64,000 bases of DNA from Telluria antibiotica (lineage in GTDB: Bacteria > Pseudomonadota > Gammaproteobacteria > Burkholderiales > Burkholderiaceae_D): the NCBI RefSeq assembly GCF_011682055.1, contig NZ_JAAQOM010000013.1, positions 62,001 to 126,000 on the forward strand, read 5' to 3'. Both the position numbers and the translations under genes were made by a program. This document shows positions 45,317 through 54,692 of this stretch, piece by piece. The stretch's first letter is position 1. Each line of letters begins with the position of its first letter. Below the pieces are notes generated by a model that saw only the letters and a list, made by a program, of their open reading frames with translations, made no database searches and was not told where the DNA came from.

Positions 45317-45574
45317 ATGAAGATCAATCTGCGATTCTTCGCCAGCGTGCGCGAAGCCTTGGGCAGCTCGGGCGAATCCGTCGATCTGCCGGCCGGCGTC
45401 GCGACGGTGGGCGCCGTGCGCGACTTCCTCATTGCCCGAGGCGGCGCCTGGGCCGAAGCGCTGGCGCACGAGCGCGCGCTGCGCATGGCGTTCGACCACG
45501 TGATGTGCGAACCGGAGACTCCCATCCGCGAAGGCGGGGAAGTGGCATTCTTCCCCCCGGTGACGGGCGGATAG
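45317..45574 (+). CDS. moaD: Molybdopterin synthase small subunit MoaD
   Basis: An 85-residue ubiquitin-like sulphur carrier ending PPVTGG. The C-terminal Gly-Gly is thiocarboxylated and delivers sulphur for the molybdopterin dithiolene. It starts KINLRFFASVREALG and lies 9 bp after moeA. Its partner moaE, usually the next gene in this block, is not found downstream in the window, where the convergent TRAP gene follows within 31 bp. Confidence 0.93.
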   Translation: MKINLRFFASVREALGSSGESVDLPAGVATVGAVRDFLIARGGAWAEALAHERALRMAFDHVMCEPETPIREGGEVAFFPPVTGG

Positions 45575-45604
45575 GCGCCAGCCACGCGGGGGCGATGCAA
45601 GACG

Positions 45605-46624
45605 TCAGACGATCGTCTTCTCGGCCAGCGCCAGCAATTTCGCGCAATTCGCATTGCGCTCGCCGAAATCGCGCCACGCGGTCGCGCGCGCGAGGTCCTG
45701 CCATTTGCGCAGCGAGTCGCTGTTCAGGTCCACCGTGCGTCCGCCGGCGCCCTGGAACAGCGCGGCCACGGCGGCATCGTCCTGCTCGGCCGACTTGCGC
45801 GCGAACGCTTCCAGGTCGGCACCGACCGACAACAGGATGGCTTGCTGGTCGCGCGGCAGCCGGTCGAACGCGGCGCGCGACATGATGAGGGGTTCCAGCA
45901 TGAACCAGTACGTGCCGCCGCGCGCCGTCGTGAGGTACTTGCCCACTTCATCGAGCCGGTACGAGATCAGCGACGACGACGACGTCATCGCCGCGTCGAG
46001 CTGGCCCTTTTCCATCGCGGCGCGGATGTCGGTCGACGGAATGTCGACGACGGTCGCACCCGCCTCTTTCAGGATCCTGTCCATTTCCGGTGAGCCGCCC
46101 CGCACCTTGAGGCCGGCCGCATCTTCCGGATCGATGATGGGCTTGCCGCGCGAGGCCATGCCGCCGGCCTGCCAGATCCAGCTCAGCAGGATCAGGCCCT
46201 TGTCCGCGAGCATGCGGTTGAATTCGCGGCCGATCTCTTCGTTCTTCCACGCATAACCCTGTTCGTACGACGTGACGAGGCCCGGCATCAGGCCGATGTT
46301 CACTTCGGGCAGCGTGGCGCCGGCGTAGGACAGCGGCACGAGCGAAATGTCCAGCGCGCCCTTGGCCAGCGCGGGAATCTGCGCGTCGCTCTTCATCAGG
46401 GTGGAGCGGGGGTAGATCTTGAATTTGATGCGTCCCTTGGTCCGCCGCTCCGTCTCGGCCGCGAACATGCGGCACAGGCGGTCGCGGAAATCCCCTTCGG
46501 CGACGCTGCCGCCGGGGAATTGATGGGAAATCTTGAGGTTCGTGGGCTGGGCCCATGCAGCTTGTAGCAACAGCGGACTGGCCGCGACGGCGACCAGCAT
46601 TGTCCTGCGCGTCATTACCGACAT
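45605..46624 (-). CDS. Orphan TRAP-type substrate-binding protein (DctP family)
   Basis: A 339-residue periplasmic binding protein. A signal peptide with twin arginine (MTRRTMLVAVAAS to AWAQP) precedes a DctP fold: LKISHQFPGGSVAEGDFRDRLC, LKVRGGSPEMDRILKEAGATVVDIP with the conserved Arg that binds the carboxylate ligand, and a C-terminal helix pack. The ATG at 46624 has GGAGG at six-base spacing; an ATG at 46630 lies directly on the ribosome site and is unlikely. No DctQ or DctM membrane genes are near, so it must share a permease encoded elsewhere or act in sensing. Confidence 0.87.
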   Translation of the reverse strand: MSVMTRRTMLVAVAASPLLLQAAWAQPTNLKISHQFPGGSVAEGDFRDRLCRMFAAETERRTKGRIKFKIYPRSTLMKSDAQIPALAKGALDISLVPLSYAGATLPEVNIGLMPGLVTSYEQGYAWKNEEIGREFNRMLADKGLILLSWIWQAGGMASRGKPIIDPEDAAGLKVRGGSPEMDRILKEAGATVVDIPSTDIRAAMEKGQLDAAMTSSSSLISYRLDEVGKYLTTARGGTYWFMLEPLIMSRAAFDRLPRDQQAILLSVGADLEAFARKSAEQDDAAVAALFQGAGGRTVDLNSDSLRKWQDLARATAWRDFGERNANCAKLLALAEKTIV

Positions 46625-46732
46625 ATACATCCTCCAAGATGGTATTACGGACTACCGGACGAATCGTGGACCCCTCTGGACGACCGCTCGAGGCGTGCAT
46701 CGTTCGCATTTGTGACTTTTATAGTGCGTATA

Positions 46733-46760
46733 AGAATAGACTCAGCTGTTGGCTTGTCAA
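46733..46760 (-). promoter_or_regulatory. Promoter of the TRAP binding protein gene
   Basis: Reading the minus strand, TTGACA (46760-46755) and TATTCT (46738-46733) are 16 bp apart, about 110 bp before the gene. The -35 lies in the odd palindrome CTTGTCAAG, which also offers TTGTCA on the plus strand, so two divergent promoters may share it. Confidence 0.6.
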
Positions 46761-46789
46761 GAAAATATTGAGGCAAAGAATAATGCGTC

Positions 46790-46936
46790 GCAGCATAAAA
46801 ATCGGCCGAAAAATCAAGGACTCAGCGCGAAAGTATCGCGCGCCAGAGTCGACGGTTGTTGCGCTGGATCGGGTGTGTGGCATGCTGCGCCGCCGCGCGT
46901 GCGGCGGGCGCGGCCGGTCGGTTACCGGCGTTTTTT
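46790..46936 (+). ncRNA. Candidate small RNA ending in a strong terminator
   Basis: No plus-strand gene precedes the terminator at 46913-46936: moaD ends 1.3 kb earlier, with a minus-strand gene between. A plus-strand promoter (TTGTCA at 46754-46759 with AATAAT at 46779-46784, spacer 19, or AGAATA with spacer 17) would give a transcript of about 145 bases with GC-rich hairpins. No convincing short ORF is in it. The 5' end is approximate. The rest of the 46625-47005 gap is only promoter DNA. Confidence 0.35.
46913..46936 (+). terminator. Rho-independent terminator
   Basis: GCCGGT and ACCGGC pair with the loop CGGTT, followed by G and six T. It reads on the plus strand only and faces the 3' end of the M28 peptidase gene. 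Confidence 0.75.
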
Positions 46937-47005
46937 GACAGATTATGCGGGGCGGGACGCGCCCTGCCTTCGGTAGCGTGCAGGGCGGGAGACGCCCCAC
47001 ATGGG

Positions 47006-48367
47006 TCAGCGGGCGGGAATGGGGTAGGTGGCGGGGCTGACGTTGCCGTCCTTGTCGACGGCCTGCACGCCGAACAGCAGGTTGTCCTTCGACAGGTCGA
47101 GGCGGTATGCCGTCACGTCGCCGACGAATTGCGCGCCCTGCCACTGCGGGGCCGTCGTGTCGCGCCACACGATGCGGTAGCCGGCCAGGTCCGGTTCCGT
47201 GTTCGGGGCCCACACGAGGTCCGTGCCGTTGTCCAGGTTCGCCGTCTTTACTTTGACGTCGCGCGGTGCGGCCGGGGCGAGCGCCAGCGACGCGAGCGAC
47301 GCCGCGTTCACGCGCGCCACCTGCGCGACGTACTCCGGGTCGACGTATTCGGGGAGGTCGCCGATGGGTTTGCCGTGTTCCGTGCGCAGGTCCTGGTGCT
47401 GGTGGTCGAAATCCTCGTGCGGTTCCGTGAAGCGCACGGCCGCGTAGCCGGCGTCGAGGAACGGGCTGTGGTCGCCGCCGCGCAGGTAGCGGTCGCGCCG
47501 GTAGACGATGTTGACCTTGAAGCCGGGGACGTAGCGCTCGCCCGTCTCCTTCACGTGGCGCGCGAGCTGGCGCGTGATCGAATCGTTCTCGCCACCCGTT
47601 TGCAGGAGTGTCCGCAGCGCGGGTGTCGTCTCCTTCACGGGCGGGACGCCTTCCGCGAACAGCCGCACTTCCGCGTTATCGAGCTTGCCGCGTTCGTCGT
47701 GCGAGCTGCCGATGATGTCGTTGTTGAGCATCCCCGCGATGTTCATCCCGGCCGCTTTCGCTTTCGCCGCATAGTCGCCGGAGCCGTACAGGCCTTGCTC
47801 TTCCGCCGCCACGGTCATGAAGACGAGCGATGCGTCGAAGGTGTGACGGGCCATCACGCACGCCATCTCCATGACGGCCGCCGTGCCCGACGCGTCGTCG
47901 TCGGCGCCCGGCGCGTCGGCCGTCGCATTCATCACGTCCGTCACCCGCGAGTCGTAGTGGCCGCTGACGACGTAGTAGCGGTCTTTCGATGCGGGCTGCG
48001 TGCCGGGCAAGGTGGCGACGACGTTGACGATCTCTGTCGGCCGCGAGATACGCGCGGCGACGGGGTGCACGTGACTCTGGAACCGCACGTCGAGGCGGCC
48101 GGCGCCACAGCGTTCCAGCTCGGTCTTGATCCAGCGCCGCGCGGCGCCGATGCCGCGCGTGTCCGATTCCGTCTCCGACATCGTGTGCCGTGTGCCGAAG
48201 CTGACAAGTTTGTCGACGTATGCGTGGATGCGCTGCGGCGAGATCGCGCGCACGATCGCGTCGATTTCGGCCTGGCGCGCGGGCAGCGCCATGTCCGCCG
48301 GTTGGGCAGCGCGGGCGCCGGCGCTGGCCAGCAGCAGGATCGGGAGGGTCTTGAGTACGGGGTGCAT
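47006..48367 (-). CDS. Secreted M28-family zinc aminopeptidase with C-terminal fibronectin-like domain
   Basis: A 453-residue exported metallopeptidase. The signal peptide ends near AGARA (about residue 20). The two-zinc site is visible as SGHYDSR (His, Asp), GADDDASG (bridging Asp), TVAAEEQGLYGS (catalytic Glu pair), NNDIIG (Asp) and FTEPHEDFDHQHQ (His). The last 85 residues (APAAPRDVKVKTANLDN to YPIPAR) form a fibronectin type III-like domain. It likely releases N-terminal amino acids from peptides outside the cytoplasm. The ATG at 48367 has AAGGAG; codons further upstream are not signal-like. Confidence 0.88.
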   Translation of the reverse strand: MHPVLKTLPILLLASAGARAAQPADMALPARQAEIDAIVRAISPQRIHAYVDKLVSFGTRHTMSETESDTRGIGAARRWIKTELERCGAGRLDVRFQSHVHPVAARISRPTEIVNVVATLPGTQPASKDRYYVVSGHYDSRVTDVMNATADAPGADDDASGTAAVMEMACVMARHTFDASLVFMTVAAEEQGLYGSGDYAAKAKAAGMNIAGMLNNDIIGSSHDERGKLDNAEVRLFAEGVPPVKETTPALRTLLQTGGENDSITRQLARHVKETGERYVPGFKVNIVYRRDRYLRGGDHSPFLDAGYAAVRFTEPHEDFDHQHQDLRTEHGKPIGDLPEYVDPEYVAQVARVNAASLASLALAPAAPRDVKVKTANLDNGTDLVWAPNTEPDLAGYRIVWRDTTAPQWQGAQFVGDVTAYRLDLSKDNLLFGVQAVDKDGNVSPATYPIPAR

Positions 48368-48454
48368 GTGGCTCCTTGGTCGGACGGGTCGGCGCCGCGG
48401 ATCGCGCGGCGCCGCCGCATGCACTGTACCCGACGGCGCCGGGCCGGGGAAGCT

Positions 48455-49405
48455 TTACAGCGTGCCGAGGAACGTGCGGATCGCAGCCGTCACTGCCTCC
48501 GGCTGGTCGAACATCGCGAAATGGCGCGCCGGGGCGACGGTCACCACTTGCAGCTTGGGTGTGCCCTCCATCAGCGCGCGGTAGTAGTCGGCCTTTGCGG
48601 CCGGCGTCAGGCCCTGCTGGGCGCTGTCCAGGTCCAGGTACGGGACGATGGTGAGCACCGGGGCCTGGATCGTCTTCAGGCCGGGGCGCAGGTCCAGCGT
48701 GAGCACGTCCGCCGCCCAGGCGCCGACCGAGGCCGGGTCGCTGCGCGCCGTCAGTTGGGCCAGCGCGTCGGCGCGGCTCATGTCCAGCACGCCGATCGTC
48801 CGCATGTACGCCTGCTGCTGCTGGGCGAACAGCGCGGGCGGCTGGCGGCCGATCTGCAGGCGCGTGCGGTCCGCGAACTGGCCGCGTTGCGCCGGCGGCA
48901 GGTCTTCCGTGCCGGGCATGACCGGGAGGCCGTCGATGCTGACGATGCCGCCAACGGACGCCGGCTTGTCCTCGGCCACCGCGAGCGCGAGGATGCCGCC
49001 GAGGCTGTGGCCGACGATGACGGGCTTGTCGAGGTGGCGGCTCGCAATCAATTCCTCGACGGCGGCGCGCGCCGCGGCAAACGGCGTGGGGCCGGCCGGC
49101 GGGCGGCCGTCGAAGCCGGGCAAGGTCAGCACATACACGGCATGGTCGCGCGAGAACGCGCGCACCGTGCCTTGCCACACCCAGCTGCCGCTGGCGAGGC
49201 CGGGGATCAGGATCAGCGGGCGGCCGGCGCTGCCGTGGCGCTCCACGAGCACGCCGCCGATCTCGAACCGTTCGGCCGGCGCGATCGTGGCGGCGTAGCG
49301 GTTCGGCGGCGGCACGGCATCGGCCGCGTGCGCCGCAGGCAGGGTGCCGAGGGCGAGGGCGGCGAAGAAGGCGGCCCGTGCGGCCGTGAGTCTTACGATG
49401 TTCAT
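48455..49405 (-). CDS. Exported alpha/beta hydrolase
   Basis: A 316-residue hydrolase with a signal peptide (cleavage near AAHAA, about residue 28). The nucleophile elbow GHSLGG carries the Ser, the oxyanion strand is LILIPGLASGSWVW, and the late ARHFAMFDQP gives the catalytic His; an acid in the preceding strand is plausible. The substrate is unknown (esters or peptides are possible). Its ATG overlaps the stop of the small XRE regulator (ATGA), so it is the third gene of a tightly coupled operon. Confidence 0.85.
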   Translation of the reverse strand: MNIVRLTAARAAFFAALALGTLPAAHAADAVPPPNRYAATIAPAERFEIGGVLVERHGSAGRPLILIPGLASGSWVWQGTVRAFSRDHAVYVLTLPGFDGRPPAGPTPFAAARAAVEELIASRHLDKPVIVGHSLGGILALAVAEDKPASVGGIVSIDGLPVMPGTEDLPPAQRGQFADRTRLQIGRQPPALFAQQQQAYMRTIGVLDMSRADALAQLTARSDPASVGAWAADVLTLDLRPGLKTIQAPVLTIVPYLDLDSAQQGLTPAAKADYYRALMEGTPKLQVVTVAPARHFAMFDQPEAVTAAIRTFLGTL

Positions 49406-49605
49406 GCGGTCTCCTGGTCGGGGAAGAAAATGGATTCGATCGGTTGTTCGAACAGCCGGGCCAGCGCGAACGCGAGCGGCAGGCTCGGGTCGTAGCGGCC
49501 CGTCTCGATGGCGATGACGGTCTGGCGCGACACGTCCAGCAGGTCGGCCAGGTGCGCCTGGCTCCAGCCGCGCGCCGCGCGCAAGTCGCGGATGGTGTTC
49601 TTCAT
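49402..49605 (-). CDS. Small XRE-family regulator
   Basis: A 67-residue DNA-binding protein of the YozG type: MKNTIRDLRAARGWSQAHLADLLDVSRQTVIAIETGRYDPSL is split across residues 1-42 as a complete helix-turn-helix, followed by the conserved PIESIFFP tail. It overlaps both neighbours by ATGA junctions. In many bacteria this regulator follows a DUF2178-like membrane gene as here. It probably binds the palindrome at 50029-50048 to control its own operon. Confidence 0.88.
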   Translation of the reverse strand: MKNTIRDLRAARGWSQAHLADLLDVSRQTVIAIETGRYDPSLPLAFALARLFEQPIESIFFPDQETA

Positions 49606-50003
49606 GATTCGACGGCGCGGCGGGCCCGTATGCCGCGCACGAGATTCACGAGGCCCCAGCTGGCGCCCAACACGATCCACACGCTAAACATCGACTGCTT
49701 CGGATAGCCGGCCGTCTCGAGGAAGCCGTAGCTGAACGTGACGGCGCACGTGATGGCGGCGGCGAGGGCGACACCTTCCAGCAGGCGCAGGCGCTGGTAT
49801 TCGTCGATGCGCGCGACGTGGCGCGCGATGGCGCGGATCATCAGGCCGAAGCCGATCATGGGCGCCAGCAGGACGATCGTGCGCTGCAGGCCGTCGTCCA
49901 TCGGCCGACCGTAGCGGATCGACACGAACAGCAATACGACGTACACGGCGATCGCCGTCCACAGTTCGGTGCGGTAGGCCCGCGCCACGCGTTTCTCGTG
50001 CAT
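49602..50003 (-). CDS. Four-helix membrane protein paired with XRE regulator
   Basis: A 133-residue inner-membrane protein with helices around 15-32, 42-60, 78-95 and 103-122 and a central DEYQRLRLLEGVALAAA segment. It resembles DUF2178-type proteins that precede small XRE regulators, possibly acting as a membrane sensor that inhibits the regulator. The ATG at 50003 has the near-perfect ribosome site GAAGGAGGTG. It is the first gene of the three-gene operon. Function is inferred from context. Confidence 0.78.
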   Translation of the reverse strand: MHEKRVARAYRTELWTAIAVYVVLLFVSIRYGRPMDDGLQRTIVLLAPMIGFGLMIRAIARHVARIDEYQRLRLLEGVALAAAITCAVTFSYGFLETAGYPKQSMFSVWIVLGASWGLVNLVRGIRARRAVES

Positions 50004-50028
50004 CGTACACCTCCTTCAGATAGACGTC

Positions 50029-50048
50029 ATGTAAAGTATGCTTTACAT
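50029..50048. promoter_or_regulatory. Palindromic operator upstream of the membrane/XRE/hydrolase operon
   Basis: ATGTAAAG-TATG-CTTTACAT has 8-bp perfect arms, 26 bp before the first gene start. A further half site CTTTACAT occurs at about 50081-50088. It is the likely binding site of the small XRE regulator. The same half sites in CTTTACATGTAAAG order are at 10900. Confidence 0.65.
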
Positions 50049-50147
50049 GGTAGGCGGGCTCCGGACCGATGTCAAGCTTCCTTTACATCGCTTTTTTGCC
50101 GCGCATTCGACTACAATGCTCGCCTCCGATTTTTTCCCGCCACCGCC

Positions 50148-51423
<1,276 letters not shown>

Positions 51424-51446
<23 letters not shown>

Positions 51447-52239
51447 CGGCGCCGGTGCCTTTGCGGCTGACCGTCCGTTCGTCCGGGTTGCCGAACACGC
51501 GCGCTTCGCCGCTGCCGGCAATGTCGGCATGCAGCCGCTTGCGCGCATAGACGGCGCCGTCGCCCGAGCCCTCCAGCCTCAGGTCGACGTCGTCGGCGCG
51601 CAGATGGCGCGCGTCCAGGTCGCCCGCACCGCGCAGTTCCGCGTGCAGCTCGCGGCTCGATCCGACCAGCGTGAGGCGCCCCGTGCCCACGACGGCCGCG
51701 TCGACCGTATCGCAGGCGCCGGCCGTCAGTTCGAGGTCGCCGCTGCCGTGCACGGCGGCCATGACCTCGCGGTAGCGGCCGTTGAACCGCATATTCCCCG
51801 AACCGTCCAGCGCCAGGTCGAGGTGGTCGCCCGCGAAGCCGCTGACCGTGTGCTCGCCGCTGCCGTTGACCGCGAGCGATTCCAGCGCCGGCAACGTGAC
51901 GGTGACTTCGATTGGCGTGCGGTGGCGCAGCAGGATGCCGCGCGGGCCGATGTGCAGCATGTCGCCGTCGACGGTCGTGTCGATGTTCGCGAGCAGGCGC
52001 TGCTCGCCCCGAACTTCGAGCGCCGGCGTCGCGCCCTGGCGCAAGGTGAGGTTCACGGGGCCGGACAGGTCGATCTTGGCGACGGCCTTGTCGAGCGGCC
52101 GGCGCTCGGTGGCGACGAGGCGGCCGCCGGGGCTGGACGGACCGTTCGTGCCGTGGGCGCGCAGCATGCTGTACGCCGCGCCGATCAGCACGACGGCGAG
52201 GACGAGGAGGCTGAACGCCACTTTGAAGAGAGCGCGCAT
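51424..52239 (-). CDS. DUF2807 (GIN-domain) envelope protein
   Basis: A 271-residue protein with an N-terminal membrane anchor or signal (LFKVAFSLLVLAVVLIGAAYS) and a repetitive right-handed beta structure with recurring Gly-Ser-Gly turns (VNGSGEHTVSG, LDGSGNMRF, VHGSGDLEL, VGTGRLTL, RGAGDLDA, EGSGDGAV, AGSGEARV), typical of DUF2807. Function unknown; it is exposed to the periplasm. Its start lies 4 bp after the DUF1700 stop, so the two form an operon. Confidence 0.82.
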
Positions 52240-52243
52240 GCTG

Positions 52244-53062
52244 TCAGCTCCCTTTCAGCAGCGCGCGGTTCATCTGCACGTAGCGCTGCAAGCCGGCGAA
52301 CGACCAGCGGGTGACGACGAGCGACAGCAGGAACAGCGCGATCCCGCCGAGCACGAGTCCCAGGCCGAACAGCGTTTGCGTCGTGCGCGACTCCGCATCC
52401 ATGTCGGTGCTGATGCGCAGCGTGCTGTCCGCGAGCGCGTGCGCGCTGCGCAGGGCGCGCGAGCGCTCGAGGCGGCTGTCGGGATCGGCCTTGTCTTCCG
52501 GCGGCAGCGGGTCGGCGACCTGCGGGCGCTCCTCGTTCACGATGATGCCGTTGCTGCCGATGTTGACGCGCAACTGCCGGCCGCGCCCATCGTCGTCGAT
52601 CGTGACGAAGCGGCTCGGCCAGTCGAGCACGAGCTCATTGGCCCCCGCGAGGCCGCTCGCCGTCGTCGCGACGCCTGCGAGGTAGAACGTCAACGCCGCC
52701 ACGTACAGGCACAACACGAGGGTCGCGTAGACGAGCGCGGGTACGAGCATGAACAGGTTGAAGATCGCGAGGCCGACGGCCGACACCATCACGCGCAGCA
52801 CGTTGGCTGGATTCTTCTTCTCCGCGAAGGCGTTGGCCGGGCTCTTCTTCTCGGCGAAGGCGTTCAGGTGCGCGCTGGCGCGCAGGGTCATGGCGATCTT
52901 CGAGGGGTCGTCGAGCTCGCGCGCCACGTCCGGTTCGCCCCGTCCGGCCGCGATGCCGTCGACGAAGCGCTGTTCGTAATACGCCAGCGTCTTCGCCTGG
53001 ACGTCCGGCGGCAGGCCGAGCATGGCCCGCTTGAGCGCGTCGAGGTATTCCAGTTTGCCCAT
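52244..53062 (-). CDS. DUF1700 membrane protein
   Basis: A 272-residue protein. The N-terminal 60 residues (LDALKRAMLGLPPDVQAKTLAYYEQRFVDG) match the DUF1700 start (the HAAS-like helical domain), followed by three or four membrane helices with a central polar loop. A 30-bp tandem duplication (52801-52860) repeats Asn-Ala-Phe-Ala-Glu-Lys-Lys in the linker before the first membrane helix. DUF1700 and DUF2807 genes are often paired behind a PadR regulator, which is missing here. The ATG at 53062 has AGGA. Confidence 0.8.
   Translation of the reverse strand: MGKLEYLDALKRAMLGLPPDVQAKTLAYYEQRFVDGIAAGRGEPDVARELDDPSKIAMTLRASAHLNAFAEKKSPANAFAEKKNPANVLRVMVSAVGLAIFNLFMLVPALVYATLVLCLYVAALTFYLAGVATTASGLAGANELVLDWPSRFVTIDDDGRGRQLRVNIGSNGIIVNEERPQVADPLPPEDKADPDSRLERSRALRSAHALADSTLRISTDMDAESRTTQTLFGLGLVLGGIALFLLSLVVTRWSFAGLQRYVQMNRALLKGS
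52801..52860. repeat. 30-bp tandem duplication in the DUF1700 gene
   Basis: Two adjacent 30-bp units (52801-52830 and 52831-52860) differ at only three positions and encode two copies of a ten-residue linker segment (NAFAEKKSPA / NAFAEKKNPA). Confidence 0.85.
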
Positions 53063-53084
53063 CGTGATTCCTACCGCGATCCTG

Positions 53085-53216
53085 TTAGTTTCGGCCAAGC
53101 AAGAGCGCGGCATTCAATGCCGGGTCTGCGGCGACGCCGGGATGGACGAGGATGCTCGTCGCGGCCGCCACGACGGCCAGCAGGGCAAGGGTGCGCACGC
53201 CGAGATGGATGTTCAT
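53085..53216 (-). CDS. Possible small exported peptide
   Basis: A 43-residue ORF starting MNIHLGVRTLALLAVVAAAT with a signal-like hydrophobic core, a possible cleavage after HPGVAA, and a short tail ending LLLGRN. It lies 22 bp before the DUF1700 start on the same strand, with a modest CGGAAA ribosome site. It is not recognised. It could be a real small envelope protein leading the DUF1700-DUF2807 operon, or chance in GC-rich DNA. Confidence 0.4.
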   Translation of the reverse strand: MNIHLGVRTLALLAVVAAATSILVHPGVAADPALNAALLLGRN

Positions 53217-53345
53217 TTGCATTTCCGCTAACACTCGTTTCGATGCAGCCACTGTACGGAAGCGCGCCGATGGGCGCCACTGCCGTGCGACGAGCTGCGG
53301 AATTCGCGGGGCAGGGCGCGCCCAGGCGCGACGGCCGGTGGCCCG

Positions 53346-54692
53346 TCATGGCGTCGCCTTGCCTGTCATGACGCCCGCCGCGGCCACGCCGCTGCGCACG
53401 GCCGCCTCCAGGGTCGCGGGGTATTCGCCGGCCGTGTAGTCGCCTGCGAGGACGAGGCCCGGCAGGCCGGTCGCGTTGGCGGGACGGTCCAGGCCCGGCG
53501 CGCAGGCGAACGTCGCCCGCTTTTCCGTGATCGTGCGCGACCACAGCGGGGTGGCGAGCGCCGGCAGCGCGAACGCAGCGGCCAGCTGCACGGCGACGGC
53601 GGCGGCGAGGGCCTCGTGGCCGATCTCGCCGGCCGGGTCCGCGCCGCTGACGACGACGGCCAGCAGGCCGTCCTGGCCGGGGTCGAGCTGGCCGCGGTCG
53701 AACACGAACTGGCCCCAGCGGCCGTCGTCGGGCGCATCGGCCAGCGCGCAGAACGGCAGCGGCAGGCGCGTGCCGGCCTCGTATTGCAGGTAGATCGTGG
53801 CGATGGGTTCGTAGGCGAGGGCGTCGATGCGGGCGACGGTGTCCGCGGCGCCGTCCAGGGGGCGCAGTAGCGCGGCCGCCTGCCACGGCGCGGTGGCGAG
53901 GACGACGGCGTCGAACGGTTGGACGTCGGTGCCCGCGTGCAGGCGCCATGCGCCGCCGTCGGGGGCAAGCGCCGTGATGCGTTCTCCGGTGCGCACGGCG
54001 GCACCGCGGTGTTCCAGGTGGCGCCGCGCCGCGTCGGGAAACAGGGCATCCAGCAGTACGCGCGGCAGCAGCATGTCGGATGCCGCGCGGCGCGCGCCCA
54101 GGCTGTCGCGCAGCACGGCGAGGAAGACCTGGGCCGATGCCCGTTCCGGCGGCGTGTTCAGTGCCGCGAGGCAGAGTGGTCTCCACATCAGCTGGACGAG
54201 GCGCGGCGTCTGGTCGAAGCGCTCCAGCAGTTCGGCGACCGTGCAGTCGTTGTGCAGCTGCCAGTCCATCCAGCGGGCGCTCGTCGTGAAGCGGGCCAGC
54301 GCCAGCTTGTCGGCGCGGTCCAGGCCGCGCGCACGCAGCAGCGCGACGAATACGTGCAGCGGCGCCGGGAGGCGCGGCGCGACGAAGTCCATGCCGGCAT
54401 CAAGCGCCGGATAGCGCATCTGCAGCGGCAGGCGCAGCATCGCGCGGCGCGGGTCGACGCCCACGCGCCGCATCAGTTTCAGGGTGGCGGCATAGGCGCC
54501 GAGCATGATGTGCTGGCCGTTGTCGAGCAGGCGGCCGTCCGTCTCGATCGCGCGGGCGCGGCCGCCTAGCGTGCGCGCCGCCTCGAACAAGGTGACGCCG
54601 CAACCGGCGTCCAGCAGCGCGACGGCCGCCGCGCAACCGGCCCAGCCGCCGCCGACGACGGCGACGCGGCGCTGCGCCTTAGCCGCGGACAT
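53346..54692 (-). CDS. hpnE: Hydroxysqualene dehydroxylase HpnE
   Basis: A 448-residue FAD amine-oxidase-fold enzyme converting hydroxysqualene to squalene. VAVVGGGWAGCAAAVALLDAG (FAD motif, split at the start), GGRARAIETDGRLLDNGQHIMLGAY, WRPLCLAALNTPPERASAQVF and the end GLVLAGDYTAGEYPATLEAAVRSG are typical of HpnE. It overlaps hpnD by 14 bp. With hpnC and hpnD it makes squalene for hopanoids; squalene-hopene cyclase is not in the window. Confidence 0.9.
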   Translation of the reverse strand: MSAAKAQRRVAVVGGGWAGCAAAVALLDAGCGVTLFEAARTLGGRARAIETDGRLLDNGQHIMLGAYAATLKLMRRVGVDPRRAMLRLPLQMRYPALDAGMDFVAPRLPAPLHVFVALLRARGLDRADKLALARFTTSARWMDWQLHNDCTVAELLERFDQTPRLVQLMWRPLCLAALNTPPERASAQVFLAVLRDSLGARRAASDMLLPRVLLDALFPDAARRHLEHRGAAVRTGERITALAPDGGAWRLHAGTDVQPFDAVVLATAPWQAAALLRPLDGAADTVARIDALAYEPIATIYLQYEAGTRLPLPFCALADAPDDGRWGQFVFDRGQLDPGQDGLLAVVVSGADPAGEIGHEALAAAVAVQLAAAFALPALATPLWSRTITEKRATFACAPGLDRPANATGLPGLVLAGDYTAGEYPATLEAAVRSGVAAAGVMTGKATP

